From positions 8,179,246 through 8,243,245 of the forward strand of contig NC_087081.1 of NCBI RefSeq assembly GCF_026151205.1: a stretch of DNA of 64,000 nt. The letters run 5' to 3'. Positions 35,201 to 47,523 of the stretch are shown piece after piece. The translations under genes and the position numbers were made by a program. The notes beneath the pieces are model-generated. The model ran no database searches, was not told the origin of the DNA, and saw nothing but the letters and a program-made list of their open reading frames with translations. Each line of letters starts with the position of its first letter. Within the stretch, counting starts at the first letter, position 1. Source of the stretch: Bolinopsis microptera. Taxonomy: Eukaryota > Ctenophora > Tentaculata > Lobata > Bolinopsidae.

Positions 35201-35650
35201 CACGTAATATTCACGTAATATTCACATAATATTCACATAATATTCATGTAGTTCTCAGGTACTATTCATGCATAACATTTTGTAACATTTTGTAACATCC
35301 GCCAGCCAGACGGCTGCCACAAAGTCAGTCGACTAGCTGAGATCCACAGTAGTAAGGTTTCAACAGACTGCACAGTGCACTGTTGCACGTTTGAGTTATC
35401 TGAACTCATGTAAAACTTACTGGTGCAAATCTAGTGCATAATCCTTGTCAAGTCTGGTGCAAATCTAGTGCATGATCCTTGTGAAGTCTGGTGAAAACCA
35501 GCACAAAGAATGGACGGTTAGCTACAAAGTGCCGCGGTTTATGCGTAACGGCTGTTGGGATCGTGTGCTCTGTCTACTGTCGTGTTCGTTACGTCTGGTT
35601 ACTATAGGTTACCAGTTGGTTACTAGGTTACCAGTTGGTAACTAACTTAC
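32217..35650. other. Gene-poor stretch
   Basis: I see no convincing exon here. It holds an 11-bp-arm hairpin (TTGCCAAAAAC...GTTTTTGGCAA near 34371-34398), a repeated TTTTCTGCAGAAACCATTAA block (about 34456 and 34958), a 12-nt TTCACGTAATA array (35198-35258) and a 36-nt two-copy repeat (35418-35495). Open frames in it are short and AT-driven. Confidence 0.5.
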
Positions 35651-38046
35651 TAAGGTAATAAAGAAGATGCCGCCTATGTTTAGTCTCGGTTTAAGCTTAA
35701 TATTTACCGGTGAATTAGAATAGACTATCCCAAGGTCGGCTCTAGCAATAAGAGAATAGGATATGTTGCAATAATTCACCAATGATCCTGTTTTATGGCT
35801 TCCCGCGTAGACATAAACGCTGCTTATTTGCTTTTTCTCCCCTCTAAATTCAGTAAAAATTATAACCTGCATTAAGCTCTCAGAGTCTATGGAATTTAGA
35901 GTGCTCTGCCATTACGAAGAGTGTGTAATTGTAAATATATTTTGCTTACAAGGGTCAAATAAAATAGGCTCCGTCAAAGTTAGATTAGCTAGACAGTTAT
36001 ATTAGCTAGACACTAAACGGGCTGCATGGCTAGACGGGGAAACCAACAATAGATAATACTGAAATATAGAGCAGGCGACAAGTGGGCCTTCAGCAAATAA
36101 AACTGTTAAGTGTGGCAGAAAACCAATAGCCTTTCAAGTTCAACATTTTACACAGTTAAAGTTAATGAAAGACTCCTGTTAATGGGTTAAAAAGCTTATA
36201 GGTTATAAAAAGCTTATATAAAATATACCTCTATTTTTAACAAATCCTGCACACTTTCTCAAAGGTATAGGATGTAATCTTTGGAACTTCTACAAGCCTT
36301 GTAGCTGTCAGTCGTGGTAGGGTGTGAAGAATGGGAGTACAGAATACTGAATACTAGTAGAATACTAGTAGTGAATATATAACTAGTCCCTGCATACAAT
36401 ATGGAATAATTTAAGGACCATCATTAAAGGATTTGCTGTCAAATAAAAGAGAGAAAGAGGCATACCAGATGGATCACATACGGTTTTGGATAAAAAGGTG
36501 ATCGTTAAAAAGGGTATTTGAGTGAGAATAGCCAGGAAGGTAGGGTGTGAAGAGTAAAAGTAGCGATGTGTCTCTTGTCACACCTTTGATGTAAATAACA
36601 CAGTTTGGAGGCATGGGCCCCGTTCTGTCTTTGGTAGTATGGGATTTGGTGAAAGTGAAAGTACCGTCACAAAATAAAGAAAATCGGTACCTCGACTACA
36701 AACTAAATAGTACTATTATAGTATATATATCTGGGTCTAACCTACTAAAAACAAGTACCTTATACTGAATAAAGCTATTCTAGATTTGTAAACGTTACTG
36801 TTCCTAAGTTGGACAAGTAACTAGTAACATCGTATAACAATTAAGATGTCTGAAGTAATGTGACAAAACGTTCAGCTTAATTTTCCGCAAATTGGTTATC
36901 GATGCGCTTTGTCCATTATGTGAGGTGAAAATTGTCATGAAATTTCAGAAAATTCCAGCCATGTTATATTTCCAAATTATATTTTCGTGCCTTATTTCAA
37001 ATGATTTGAGCGTATTATAAGATGTGAAGATTAAGTTAAACAATTTGCGTGCCAATGATTAACTGATTTATTTCACAATAAGTCCGAACCATCTTCACAT
37101 AGACTTTTGATTGGGGACTAGTGTTAGTAACGTGTCGTGCAAAAATGCGACTGCAATTAAACTTAGTGTATGTGATATAATTATCAGTAATATGCAACAT
37201 TCTGCAAAACGAGAATAAGACAATGAAACAAAATACGTTTTGTAATTATGCTATACTGTTGTAACGTTTATTTGTGAAAATAGTAATTAATCAAGAACTC
37301 TTGGAATTTTTTAAACCAGCTACAGTCTTTAAATTTCTGAAGAATTCATTCTCGTAAGCTTAGTAAATCTTCAGTTATTAATAATAAATGGCATGTGAGA
37401 ATTAAATGTAGATTTAGATGATAGTCTTAATAATAATATTAGCCAAATTTCTGAAGGATTCATTTTCATAAGAATTGGCGTAGATATTATTTTTAGGTAC
37501 AACGCGTACCAACAACTTAACATTTTTTCGTTTATTGCAGTAAGTATCCTACGAATATTTTCAATCAAAGCATAAAATGACATGTCCTACTCAACAATTT
37601 GCCTGATCTAAAAATATAAAATCATCCAGGCAGACAGAACCACGTACTCAATACATACCACTTCCACAAAACACATACCTAAACCAAAATGAAGACCTGC
37701 ACAGTAAACCTACGCAAGCGCGCCTAGCAATCCATACTATTATATTGGGAAGAGCCGACTCTGGTAATTCGGGTACACAAAACCCGGCCAGCCTGCATGT
37801 TTAAATATATTCAGAGCAGCAAGTATTTGCAAGTAGGACATGTTATTTCCCGATTTGATTCAAACAATTCAAACAATTCGTACCCTGAGTTACAATACTA
37901 GTTACTAACAATTCGTACGGTGTTGGTACCAGGTACGGTGTTCTGTTCAATTTTCTTTCGTTATATCCTCTACCAACAAAATATATTGATGTTGGGATGC
38001 CACCGAGCTTATGAGGAATTGCAAAAGTATTTGTTTTTCCAGAATA
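35651..38046 (-). CDS. Two exons of an unidentified beta-rich protein
   Basis: Exon 38046-37906 (47 codons, after CATACAG; KTNTFAIPHKLGGIPTSIYF, then NRTPYLVPTPYELL, ends at GTAACT) and exon 35866-35651 (72 codons, after AATGCAG; VIIFTEFRGEKKQISSVYVY, ARADLGIVYSNSPVNIKLKP, ends IGGIFFITL at GTAAGT) are both phase 0 at each border and can be joined. Alternating hydrophobic residues suggest beta strands, perhaps an extracellular or lectin-like fold, but no family is assigned. A start at ATG 38058 is possible. The first exon lies in the duplicated segment; its copy at about 39040-39185 is broken by a stop. Confidence 0.45.
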
Positions 38047-39965
38047 CTGTATGTACAAAAATGAACATTAGGCTAAAATGAGATATCAAAGAATCTATCA
38101 ATGATCTGACCGGTCAACTGTAGACTCATTATTCTCAAATTTCTAATGGAAAATATCAGCTGGCACAACGGAAGTACGTAACGCTAAAACGAAAAGAAAA
38201 CAATTAAAAAGGCCTCACCCCTTTACTGATCCTTTTCATCGCCCCACAGATTGCCTCCTGAATTATAGGCTGTGGATCTTGACTGAGTCAGTTGCAAAAT
38301 CCGCGGTGGAAAACGACTGCTCAAGAGTCATACCAAAAGGTTCACAGAATTTAATACCATACTCTTTCAAAGTTCTAAGTTTCTGGATAAGAAGCTAAGA
38401 AGGTGTTCAGTAAGGCATTAATGACCTACTAGGGCTTGAGTTTTTTTAACATGAACTGTTTAGTGGAATCTGCAGTTTTATTTCAAGCAAATTATGGATA
38501 TTGTTTGTCTAATTTGCCGGTTGCAAATCCATTTTAACCTAACTTGTAGACTTTAACTTTGTACAACTATAATACTACACGTAACTGTCGACCCCACTTA
38601 ACATTTGATGAGCTAATTAAACATAAATAGTCTGAAAACATGATGCTTTTTTCCTGCAATCAGACAGTTAATGAGTGTTAAACTTCCAATAAAATCTAAG
38701 TACAACGCGTGCAGGGTACCAACAACTTAACATCTTTTCGTTTATTGCAGTGACTATCCTACGCATAGTTTGAATCAAAGCGGGAAATGACGTCCACAAT
38801 TCACAAAACACATACCTTAACCAAAACCAAAGTAATCAAAGCATTATGAAGACCTGAACAGTAAACCTACGCAAGCAATCCATACTATTGGGAAGAGTTG
38901 ACTCCGGTAATTCGGGTACACAAGACCCGGCCAGCCTGCATGTTTAAATATATTCAGAGCAGCAAGTAGTTGTAAGTAGGACATGTTATTTCCCGATTTG
39001 ATTCAAACAATTCGTAGGGTGAGTTACCATAGTAACAAACAATTCGTACGGCGTTGGTACGGTGTTCTGTTCAATTTGCTTACGTTATATCCTCTACCAA
39101 CAAAATATATTGATGTTGGGATGCCTCATGCCGCCGAGCTTCTGAGGAATTGCAAAAGTATTTGATTTCCAGAATACTGCATGTTCAGAAATGAACATTA
39201 GGCTAAAATGAGATATCAAAGAATCTATCAATGATCTGACCGGTCAACTGTAGACTCATTATTCTCAAATTTCTACTGGAGAATATCAGCTGGCACAACG
39301 GAAGTACGTAACGCTAAAACGAAAAGAAAACAATTAAAAAGGCCTCACCCCTTTACTGATCCTTTTCATCGCCCCACAGATTGCCTCCTGAATTATAGGC
39401 TGTGGATCTTGACTGAGTCAGTTGCAAAATCCGCGGTGGAAAACGACTGCTCAAGAGTCATACCAAAAGGATCACAGAATTTAATACCATACTCTTTCAA
39501 AGTTCTAAGTTTCTGGATAAGAAGCTAAGAAGGTGTTCAGTAAGGCATTAATTACTAGGGCTTGAGTTTTTTTTAAACAACTGTTTAGTGGAATCTGCTG
39601 TTTTATTTCTAACAAATTATGGATATTGTTTGTCTAATTCGCCGGTTGCAAATCCATTTTAACCTAACTTGTAGAATATACTTGTTTTAATACTTTCGAC
39701 AATACTATATAAAAAATAATTTGAGCCTGAAGAATGAAGATGGCGTTGATGCCGAAAATTTGCCTACATTCCTAACTTCCTGTTTCATGTGTCCTTGTCT
39801 CTTCCAACCGGATATTATCCAACTATCACTAACTTTTAGACTTAAACTTCGTACTTTATGTTCGATGGGCTTATAATTAAACATATATAGTCTGAAAACA
39901 TGATGCTTTTTCCTGCAATCAGACAGTTAATGAGTGTTAAACTTCCAATAAAATCTAAGTATAGT
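37490..39965. repeat. Direct duplication, two units of about 1.2 kb
   Basis: Unit A (about 37490-38700) and unit B (about 38700-39965) match through most of their length, from TACAACGCGT...TTTCGTTTATTGCAGT to CAGACAGTTAATGAGTG. Unit B carries an extra stretch at about 39680-39850. Each unit contains a last exon of the 41507 gene and an exon of the beta-rich gene. Confidence 0.92.
38223..38282 (-). CDS. Second copy of the last exon (alternative or relic)
   Basis: The 60-nt exon and its acceptor are identical to 39412-39353 as far as I can read. It would encode the same C-terminus (SRSTAYNSGGNLWGDEKDQ), so its use would change only the 3' UTR. Confidence 0.5.
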   Translation of the reverse strand, partial: SRSTAYNSGGNLWGDEKDQ

Positions 39966-41507
39966 GAGTCCTTAACTTTATCAAAAGTTCAGAACAATAT
40001 GAGGAAACAATGAAACGCAATTTCAGTTTTTTATGTAATATATTGTGCAAAAATTTAAACGACAACTTATAACATTTTTAACTGTGTGAATCAAACAATT
40101 TAAAGATATTTGTATTTTAAATTTTCTCGAAAACACGTTGAGCACAGTAGCATGGTGTCTTTTGTTTCGAAAATAAAGATAGTGCACGTAGATCAAAATG
40201 AGACCATGGATACTATGTTTCAAAATGAAATGGGATTAAACTCACAGATTTCCAAACGCTGGGTTTCCTGGCTGGAGACTCGCTAATAACAGGTGCAGTA
40301 CCTGTCGAGTTCTTCCTCCTCTCGGCAGCCTGGGCCAACGTTCCTGAAATCAATGTAATGTTGAAATCTAATGATTTTCCGGAAAACGATGTGAGATCTA
40401 ATACTTTTTAAAACAGCAACTTTGGCCATGAGGGTCGATTATTCACAGGGAAAATAACATGTGTCATAGGTCAATTTTGTGCCCCATGTGTGCCCCAACT
40501 GTACCTAGCTAGATTACCAACTGGCCACGTTTTAAGATAAAATGTTAAACCCATCGAAAGTTAGGTGGGGTCGACAGTTACGTGTAGTATTATAGTTGTA
40601 CGAAGTTAAAGTCTACAAGTTAGGTTAAAATGGATTTGCAACCGTCGAATTAGACAAACAATATCATAATTTGCTTGAAATAAAACTGCAGATTCCACCA
40701 AGCAGTTAACGGGAATACAAGATAGTTATTAGATGAACAGTGTAAGATCAAATAGATATCGGGAAAAACAGCAGCTTGGGCCATGGATGTATCAGATTGA
40801 TTATTGACAGAAAAATTAACTTATATTGTAGGTAAAATTTATTTTTCAGAAGAAAAATAGTTAATATAAATAATTACCCTGTGCAACACTAGCGAATGAT
40901 ATTGTTGCTTTCTTTTCCCCGATGGGTTGCAGTCCAGTTGCTTTAGGGACAGATGTGGAGGAGGACGAGGGACCTGAACCTTGTCTAGAGAGGGCTCCCA
41001 CTCGTCTCCTCGTACCACTCTCACTGTCCCTCTTCGATAGGTCCCTGAAGATATGTTAATAAATATCTATTATGAAAGTTATGTAAGTTATACTTATGTG
41101 AAAGAGTACGTGGCGGAGGTCAAATACTTATCAAAACGTACGTTTACCGTTCAATATGTAAAGTTTAGACAGGTTTAAAATTATTTTAACTGCTCACAAA
41201 ACTTAAACTATTGCGTCAACACACCATTACAGCCTTTCAGAAACATAATTGAAATCGTTAAGTTCACATGTTTGGCGCTTTACCGTCCCAACCCACAAGG
41301 GATGCACACCGTGTATACATGCATGTAACAAGATCTTAGTGGGCTTGAATTACAATCGTTCAACACAAAGACAAAGCTATAATTTGTAGTATTGACGGAA
41401 CTGACACGTGTGTAGGTAACTATGGTAACGCGTTTGGTAACTATGGTAACTCACCGGAAGGACACGGAGGACCCGGCTGCTCCTCTTCGGTTCCGATAAT
41501 GCTTCAT
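39353..41507 (-). CDS. Basic Ser-rich 125-residue protein, four exons
   Basis: Exons 41507-41455 (MKHYRNRRGAAGSSVSF), 41044-40878 (DLSKRDSESGTRRRVGALSR..., KATISFASVAQ), 40343-40246 (TLAQAAERRKNSTGTAPVIS, ends KPSVWKS) and 39412-39353 (SRSTAYNSGGNLWGDEKDQ, TAA). Donors GTGAGT, GTAATT, GTGAGT; acceptors TCTTCAG, ATTTCAG, ACTCAG. Phases 2, 1, 0 all agree and the coding length is 378 nt. The protein is strongly basic, low complexity, without membrane segments; a cytoskeletal or nucleic-acid-binding adaptor is possible but unsupported. A second identical copy of the last exon lies at 38282-38223. Its first intron begins with two copies of GTTACCATAGTTACC. Confidence 0.72.
40553..40720. repeat. 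Inverted partial copy of the duplicated unit
   Basis: GGTGGGGTCGACAGTTACG through AAAACTGCAGATTCCACCA is the reverse complement of about 38460-38600 in unit A, so a third, partial, inverted copy sits in the intron of the neighbouring gene. Confidence 0.88.
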
Positions 41508-41905
41508 CCCAGCAGTATAAACAAACACGATCTATGGTACAACTACAGGGAAAAGAGTGCAAAGTTTTCAGCATTTTCGGGCTTTCCCATCATACTTTGT
41601 AATTCATTAGGCTTTATTTACCATGTCAATCGTCATATCAACACTACAGCTCAGAATGTCGTGTATCCCCGAGCTGCTCTCCAGAGAGCTAGTTAGTTAG
41701 ATTTAAATAGCTGCATATATAGGGTGCTGGGTGGTCGGGCTGGGAAGCAGTATGTAGCCCACGTAATTGTATAGACTACCAAATAGAAGTGGAACTATGG
41801 GTGACATTATAGTGCTGGTTAGCTCGTGCCATTTAATTAGTATACAATTATGAAATGACAACTAGGCCAGGAACTAACGAACAGAGTGATTGTTGAAAGT
41901 TTCAG

Positions 41906-41998
41906 GAATCAAACTGTAGACACTTTTAGTGAGATCATAAGAGAGAAATCTGGCGACTATTATTTCTGTATCCCTAAAGCCCTAGTGGTCACTACTCA
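41906..41998 (+). CDS. Possible plus-strand exon
   Basis: After GAAAGTTTCAG an open segment reads NQTVDTFSEIIREKSGDYYF then CIPKALV up to a weak donor (GTG/GTCACT). Codon use looks coding, but I found no partner exons. It would lie antisense to the region just upstream of the 41507 gene. Confidence 0.3.
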
Positions 41999-42545
41999 CT
42001 ACATGGTCACAGTTACCATGGTTACGTGTTCAAATTTACAGGCCGTATTTAATGTGGGAAGCTGTGATCAAGGGGGAATATAGCCTGTTATTATCTTTTC
42101 GGGCACAACCCCGGCTTCAGATAAAAACTTTAATTAAACAATAGTATAGCACCGAAATATTGTGTCAATTATCCCTAGCGATAAATGACGCATACAACGA
42201 GATGTATTCAATAGTTCAGCAATTTTACCACAACCCGAAACACTTTGCTACGGTATCAAAACTTTGGCATACAATACAAAAGTTATCACTTGTTCTACCC
42301 CTAATATAGTGCGAACCAAAAAAGCACTGCAACTGTAACTACGGTAACCAAGTGGTAACCTTGATAACTCACAGCAAGGTTGACAGTGCTTTAATGGTTA
42401 TTAATTACAGTAGCACCACGTGTTAGTGAGATTTGCTTTTGCGTGCAAACCCTTAACAGTGAATTTGTCTGCCCATATTCGGTCCGCTAGCTCGAAATTC
42501 CGTCCAGCTTCCGCGAAAAAAGCCTCGAATTGGCAACTATCAGCA

Positions 42546-42586
42546 ATGGAGAGAAATAACAAAGTCAAGAGGCAAGAGCAGTATTG
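42546..42586 (+). CDS. Possible first exon, plus strand
   Basis: ATGGAGAGAAATAACAAAG opens a frame (MERNNKVKRQEQY) that meets a GTACGTGG donor in phase 2. Purine-rich, coding-like codons. No downstream partner is confirmed. Confidence 0.3.
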
Positions 42587-42861
42587 GTACGTGGACGATT
42601 TCCTTTCAGTAATTGTAGGTTATGTGCGGCCCTCCGTACTTGGCTAGGAACCGCGGCCTTGATGTGAGAGCTGAGGCTATTCTTCTTATATGGTCGCCGG
42701 TTTCTGACCTAACATTATACTGAAGGACTTACAGCTACACTCAAGGAATCTCAGTATATTCAATACCGAGAGCTATTTCACTTAACCTAGTTTGACAGTC
42801 CCCATCCACCAAAAAGCTAACAGAGGATTCTTATAGCTTCATATTTATACGGACACCTTTA

Positions 42862-43285
42862 TAGTAGCCCCGACTGTGCCCCAAGTGTGCCCCAAGTAAC
42901 TTTGTGCCCCGACTGTGCCCCAAGTAACTTTGTGCCCCAAGTGTGCCCCAAGTAACTTTGTGCCCCGACTGTGCCCCAAGTAACTTTGTGCCCCGACTGT
43001 GCCCCAAGTAACTTTGTGCCCCAAGTGTGCCCCAAGTAACTTTGTGCCCCGACTGTGCCCCAAGTAACTTTGTGCCCCGACTGTGCCCCAAGTAACTTTG
43101 TGCCCCAAGTAACTTTGTGCCCCAAGTAACTTTGTGCCCCAAGTGTGCCCCAAGTAACTTTGTGCCCCGACTGTGCCCCAAGTAACTTTGTGCCCCAAGT
43201 GTGCCCCAAGTAACTTAGTGCCCCAAGTGTGCCCCAAGTGTGTCCCGGGAATTTAAATTTTGGGCCCCAAGTGTGCCTAGCTAGA
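42862..43285. repeat. Minisatellite of alternating 11- and 17-nt units
   Basis: Units CCCCGACTGTG / CCCCAAGTGTG and CCCCAAGTAACTTTGTG alternate irregularly for about 15 periods. The array is followed by CTAGCTAGATTACCAACTGG, a block also present at about 40507 beside a two-unit version of the same repeat. Frames stay open in three minus-strand registers (GTKLLGA, GHKVTWG), which is a repeat artefact. Confidence 0.92.
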
Positions 43286-43354
43286 TTACCAACTGGCCTA
43301 CCACATAACAAATATAACGGACCATCCACACTCTTTTGATACCCACTAAAACAG

Positions 43355-45836
43355 TCAGGATAATTCCTTAAAAACCTTAAAATTTAAAATTGAGCAGATT
43401 TCAGATGTGTTGTGAGAGCTGACCATTATTGTAAACTCAATATTTATATGTATAATAATAACCACGTTAATGCAGGTGTCATAACTTGAACGACAATCTT
43501 TACAAGGTGTACCATCACTATAAAAACTGATGAAAGGAAATACAACGATCAGCAAATATGTATAGTTGTCAAGAATGGATGTGTAGGCTGCAAACTTTGA
43601 CAAGCGCAGCCTTTGATTTAGGTTAGAAGGATAGAGGTCTGCAAGGTCATTACTGTGATCTAAACTCTAAGGTTTTGGTCGAGCACAGCAAGGCTGACTG
43701 ATACAACGCTATTCGTCTATGTTACTGAAGGAAGCTGGTAAAAGCTCTAAAGAGGAACTGCGAACCCTGATGCAGGACAAGGATGTAAAATAATGTAGGG
43801 GGTGATCTGGCATAGATCGGACTTAGTTCCGACCTAGTAGTAGTATAGTAAAACCCCGATTTACCCCAAACCCCGATATACCGCGGCCATCTCCTTTCCC
43901 CTAAATAGGGCTTAACATGTATAATGTAAACAAACAAAACCCCGATTTACCGCGAACCGCGATTTACCGCGGAGTATGCATCGGATGTTTCCTTCCCCAA
44001 ACTCCGCGGTAAATTGGGGTTTTACTGTAGTCAACTAAAAGTAGTAAAACTTGTTGACGAATCTGATATGCGTTCGACAAGACCTCCCTCTTTCGCACTT
44101 GAGTTCATGTCGCACTACAGTCTAGGTAGCGTACTGAAGTGCGACATTGTCGATCTTGGAGGTTTTCGCACTAGGGTACGTGTCGCACTACAGTACGGGA
44201 ATCGTCTTTGATTTAGGAGAGAGGTCTGTAGAAACCTTACTGTCATTTACACTCTAAGGCTTGTGTGTTTCTGTTGAAAATATCTGATGATTCCGCGCAT
44301 AACATTGCTACAAATGAAAAATGCTCTTTTTAGGTAAGGAAATTTGTCATCGTTTCGATGTAAATACATCATATTCATGTTTCCTAAGGTCTGTATGTGA
44401 GCGGGAATTTGTGAGATCTGGTAGTTTGCTTTTGGCTCTGTGTCAACTGCAAATTCTCAAGTGCACAAGAAAGCGGTAATTTTGAGGAGGAAATTATCGC
44501 AGATGTGCTGTGTTAATTGGTGCAATAAATCCAGAACAATGATGGTGAAATCTTGCTCGACAAATATAAATCCAGCTGCATTCCATAAACACGTACAATT
44601 TATTAATTTATTAATTTATTGTACGTGACATGGCAACTGGTCTTGATATCACAACTGTTGATTGCTAAATCCAGAACAATGATGGTGAAATTTCGACTTT
44701 CGACCGATGGCGGATGTTATCTCCAGGCTGGCTGGTTGCTCGACATATAAATCAAGCTGTACTGCATTCCATGAACAGTCACGTACAATTGTACGTGACT
44801 TAATTTATTAATTAATTGTACGTGGTAATGAGATCACTACTTTTAATTGCTCTTGTTATGGCTGGAGTAAGGAAAAACTTGTATAAGCAATAGTCAATGA
44901 TTGAGACGGATGAGAATGTGATGACACGATCATTCCATAAAACTCATGGTTGATATAACAGCTGGAATTTAGATTTCAAAGCTGTTAAAGCAATTAGGAT
45001 GCCAGGATGGTCAAAACTCAACAACTCTAGTTTTTATCAAAAACATGAAAAATGTTTGTGTTGCATTCTTCTCCAAAGTAAATCTGATGTTTCTCTGGTA
45101 GAATTAGAAAAATTAATGTTTATTAACATTCTTCTCCAGTAAGTAGTTCCAATTAATATAATATGAAACATTCGAAAAATCGAATGTTTCATTTGTAAAA
45201 GTCAAGAAACATATTGTCTACATTCCTCTGCAAAGTAACCCTAATATAAGTAACGTAACTAATACTCCAATATAACTTGTATTTACGGGAGAGAAATCGG
45301 TTCTTTTGCGATAGTGTAAACGGGACAACTATCGCTGGATGGCGACAACTAGCGCTGGATAGCGCTAGCTGTCGCAATCTTATGTTTCACGTGTAAAACA
45401 AGTTGTGCATTATATTATTCCCCACAGTAACTATAACTTATAATAATATAATACTGATATTTAGAGGACAGAAATCTAATTGTTCTCTTTTTAAATCAAT
45501 AAAAGTTATTCTCTATTTTATTTTTCTCTAAATTAATTGTAGTAGAAATCTACAGGAGACTTGTAAGTTGTAACTTTGTAAAATTATCATATAAAATTTT
45601 CTTGGATTATTAACTAATTCAACAAAGTTTTACTCACATATTGTAAGTTATTTTACTAAATTGCCATAGTAACTGAAATACTCACACGCAAGCTCTACGT
45701 GACCAATAGTAACGGTTACCTTAGTAACTAAAATTACTCACATGTAACTGTGCGGAGGGGCTGGCATCTCCTCTGCTTTTCTTTCGGAACTTTTCTTCTT
45801 TAACCCTTTTACCCTATTGAGAAGATTTTGTTGCAT
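43355..45836 (-). CDS. Two-exon model, unknown protein of 88 residues
   Basis: Exon 1 45836-45742 (ATG; QQNLLNRVKGLKKKSSERKA, EEMPAPPHSY; ends at GTGAGT in phase 2) is convincing: basic, Lys-rich. Exon 2 43526-43355 follows an excellent acceptor (TTTCCTTTCATCAG), restores the frame (FYSDGTPCKDCRSSYDTC) and then runs through a hydrophobic stretch (INVVIIIHINIEFTIMV) to a stop. The late part may be intron read-through. The 2.2-kb intron holds the MITE at 43846 and repeats. Family unknown. Confidence 0.42.
43846..44027. mobile_element. TA-flanked MITE with pogo/Tigger-like ends
   Basis: Ends AGTAAAACCCCGATTTACC and, inverted, GGTAAATTGGGGTTTTACTG, flanked by TA on each side (43844-43845, 44028-44029). 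Known: CAGTAAAACC...-type ends with TA target duplication are typical of pogo/Tigger elements of the Tc1/mariner superfamily. Internal repeats of CCGATTTACCGCG. 182 bp, non-coding. Confidence 0.75.
44520..44835. repeat. Direct repeats with palindromic CACGTACAATTGTACGTG motifs
   Basis: AATCCAGAACAATGATGGTG, TGCTCGACA..ATAAATC..GCTG and CATTCCAT.AACA occur twice (about 44528-44630 and 44665-44830), each copy ending in inverted ACGTACAAT...ATTGTACGT arms. Possibly two copies of a small hairpin element. Confidence 0.6.
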
Positions 45837-46807
45837 CGTGCCCGTTCTTTTCAAGGTGCACGATAACAACTATACTTTTCTCCTTTTCTCCTCCAAAATT
45901 CTACTCAGACCAGCTTCTGAAAACTGTTTTGTCTGATGATTATTCCTCTTGTCAGTAACTATGACAACTAAAAAATACTCTCTTGATAGTATTATATATG
46001 CGTACTTTAACAACGAAATTTATCAATGAAGACCCGTCTTAACAAATCACACATCAAACTCAAGCAAAATCAGTAGAAATTAGAAATTAGAAAGATCATT
46101 ACAATTTTACATGTGTCAGATCCAAGGTTACCTTGCTCGAATACAGTGCACGTTATTATCAGTACTGATTTTAGTAGTGATACTATAAAGTAGGGAGGAA
46201 GTGCACACTGTAATTCACAAAAATAGGAGTGAGATCAGGTCAAATAACGAGGTAGAAATATCAAAAGAAAGATTAGTAGAATCAGCCAACGTTTGGGCGG
46301 AAATTGTTCCAAAATTGTTCGAAATTACCATAGGTAAACACTAGTGCACATTGTTTGAAATTATAATTGCAATGGTCTGCACTGCAGTAGATAATAAGAT
46401 TATAGAATGAACTAAAGTGATATTATGCATTTCCAACCCACCGATTACAACATAATATGAAACTTATTAATTATAAAATTAATTAATTACTGTTACGTCG
46501 AAACACATCTCCGACCAAAAGCATTCCAAGGAATATGATAAAAACAGTAACCATGACAACAGGAACATGCTTAGTGCTAACACCATAAACAGAAATTAAA
46601 TAACAGCTACTGTTTTATTATATCTGAAAATACCAAGACCCAACTATAATGAGAAAACAGTAAACATTACAACTCAAAACAGTATAACTGTGACAACTAA
46701 AAACAATTACTATGACAATTATGACAAACTAGTAAAGTATCAACTAACAAGGTTTCGATGCTAGTAAAAGTGTGATTATAGTTTAGTTATATACAGTGAG
46801 CTAATAT

Positions 46808-46898
46808 AGTTGTCATGGCTACTAGTTGTCATGGCTACTAGTTGTCATGGCTACTAGTTGTCATGGCTACTAGTTGTCATGGCTACTAGTTGTCATGG
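46808..46898. repeat. 16-nt tandem array
   Basis: Nearly six copies of GTTGTCATGGCTACTA. The surrounding 45837-47523 stretch has no exon I can support. Confidence 0.92.
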
Positions 46899-47523
46899 TC
46901 AGATTGAGATATAGTTCTCACTAGTTAGTACGACAATGACACGCCATTTTACATCATTTTATCTGACTCCCACGTTACTAGGACATTGAAGCCGCCCTAA
47001 GTCAAAGTCCCACGTTTAATTTACTAATAGATCTGCAGCTTTTTCAGAGCCACTGCCGCCACTTAAGTAAAAAACCAGCGGTGTGCAGCTTCACTGCAAG
47101 GCGTGGAATTAGGTACTCGCTTGCTTTTAACAGTTAATTGTGGGTGTCCTGAATACCTGTTTTTTGGGAACATGTCAGTACTAACGAGCAGAAGCAAATG
47201 GTTGCCACGACGACCAAAACAACAACAAACCCTGATCAAGAAATTATAAATGAAAATTGCCATGGTCCATGCAGACGAACCAATTTGTTGGTTTTCAGAA
47301 TATCGTCATTCTGATTGCGTTTAATTAACCAGATTCATAGTCACAGCGAGAACAGTGGTTAGCATATGTTATTATGCATGAGGAAATATTTTAGCATAAT
47401 ATCATAAAATTTTTTAGCATATCTATCATTAAAGCATTAACAAAGTTGTACAATTAACGAGATCGGCCGTTAAAAGAATTCGACGTTAACTTGTTGTGAA
47501 CACGTCATAGTGAAGTCAAAAGA

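Noticed and set aside
42831-43329. Three overlapping minus-strand frames of GTKLLGA / GHKVTWG repeats
   Set aside because: All registers are open because of the repeat; no splice or start context.
43711-43794. Short plus-strand frame MLLKEAGKSSKEELRTLMQD
   Set aside because: Coding-like but only 24 codons, preceded by an in-frame TGA, with no acceptor or partner exon.
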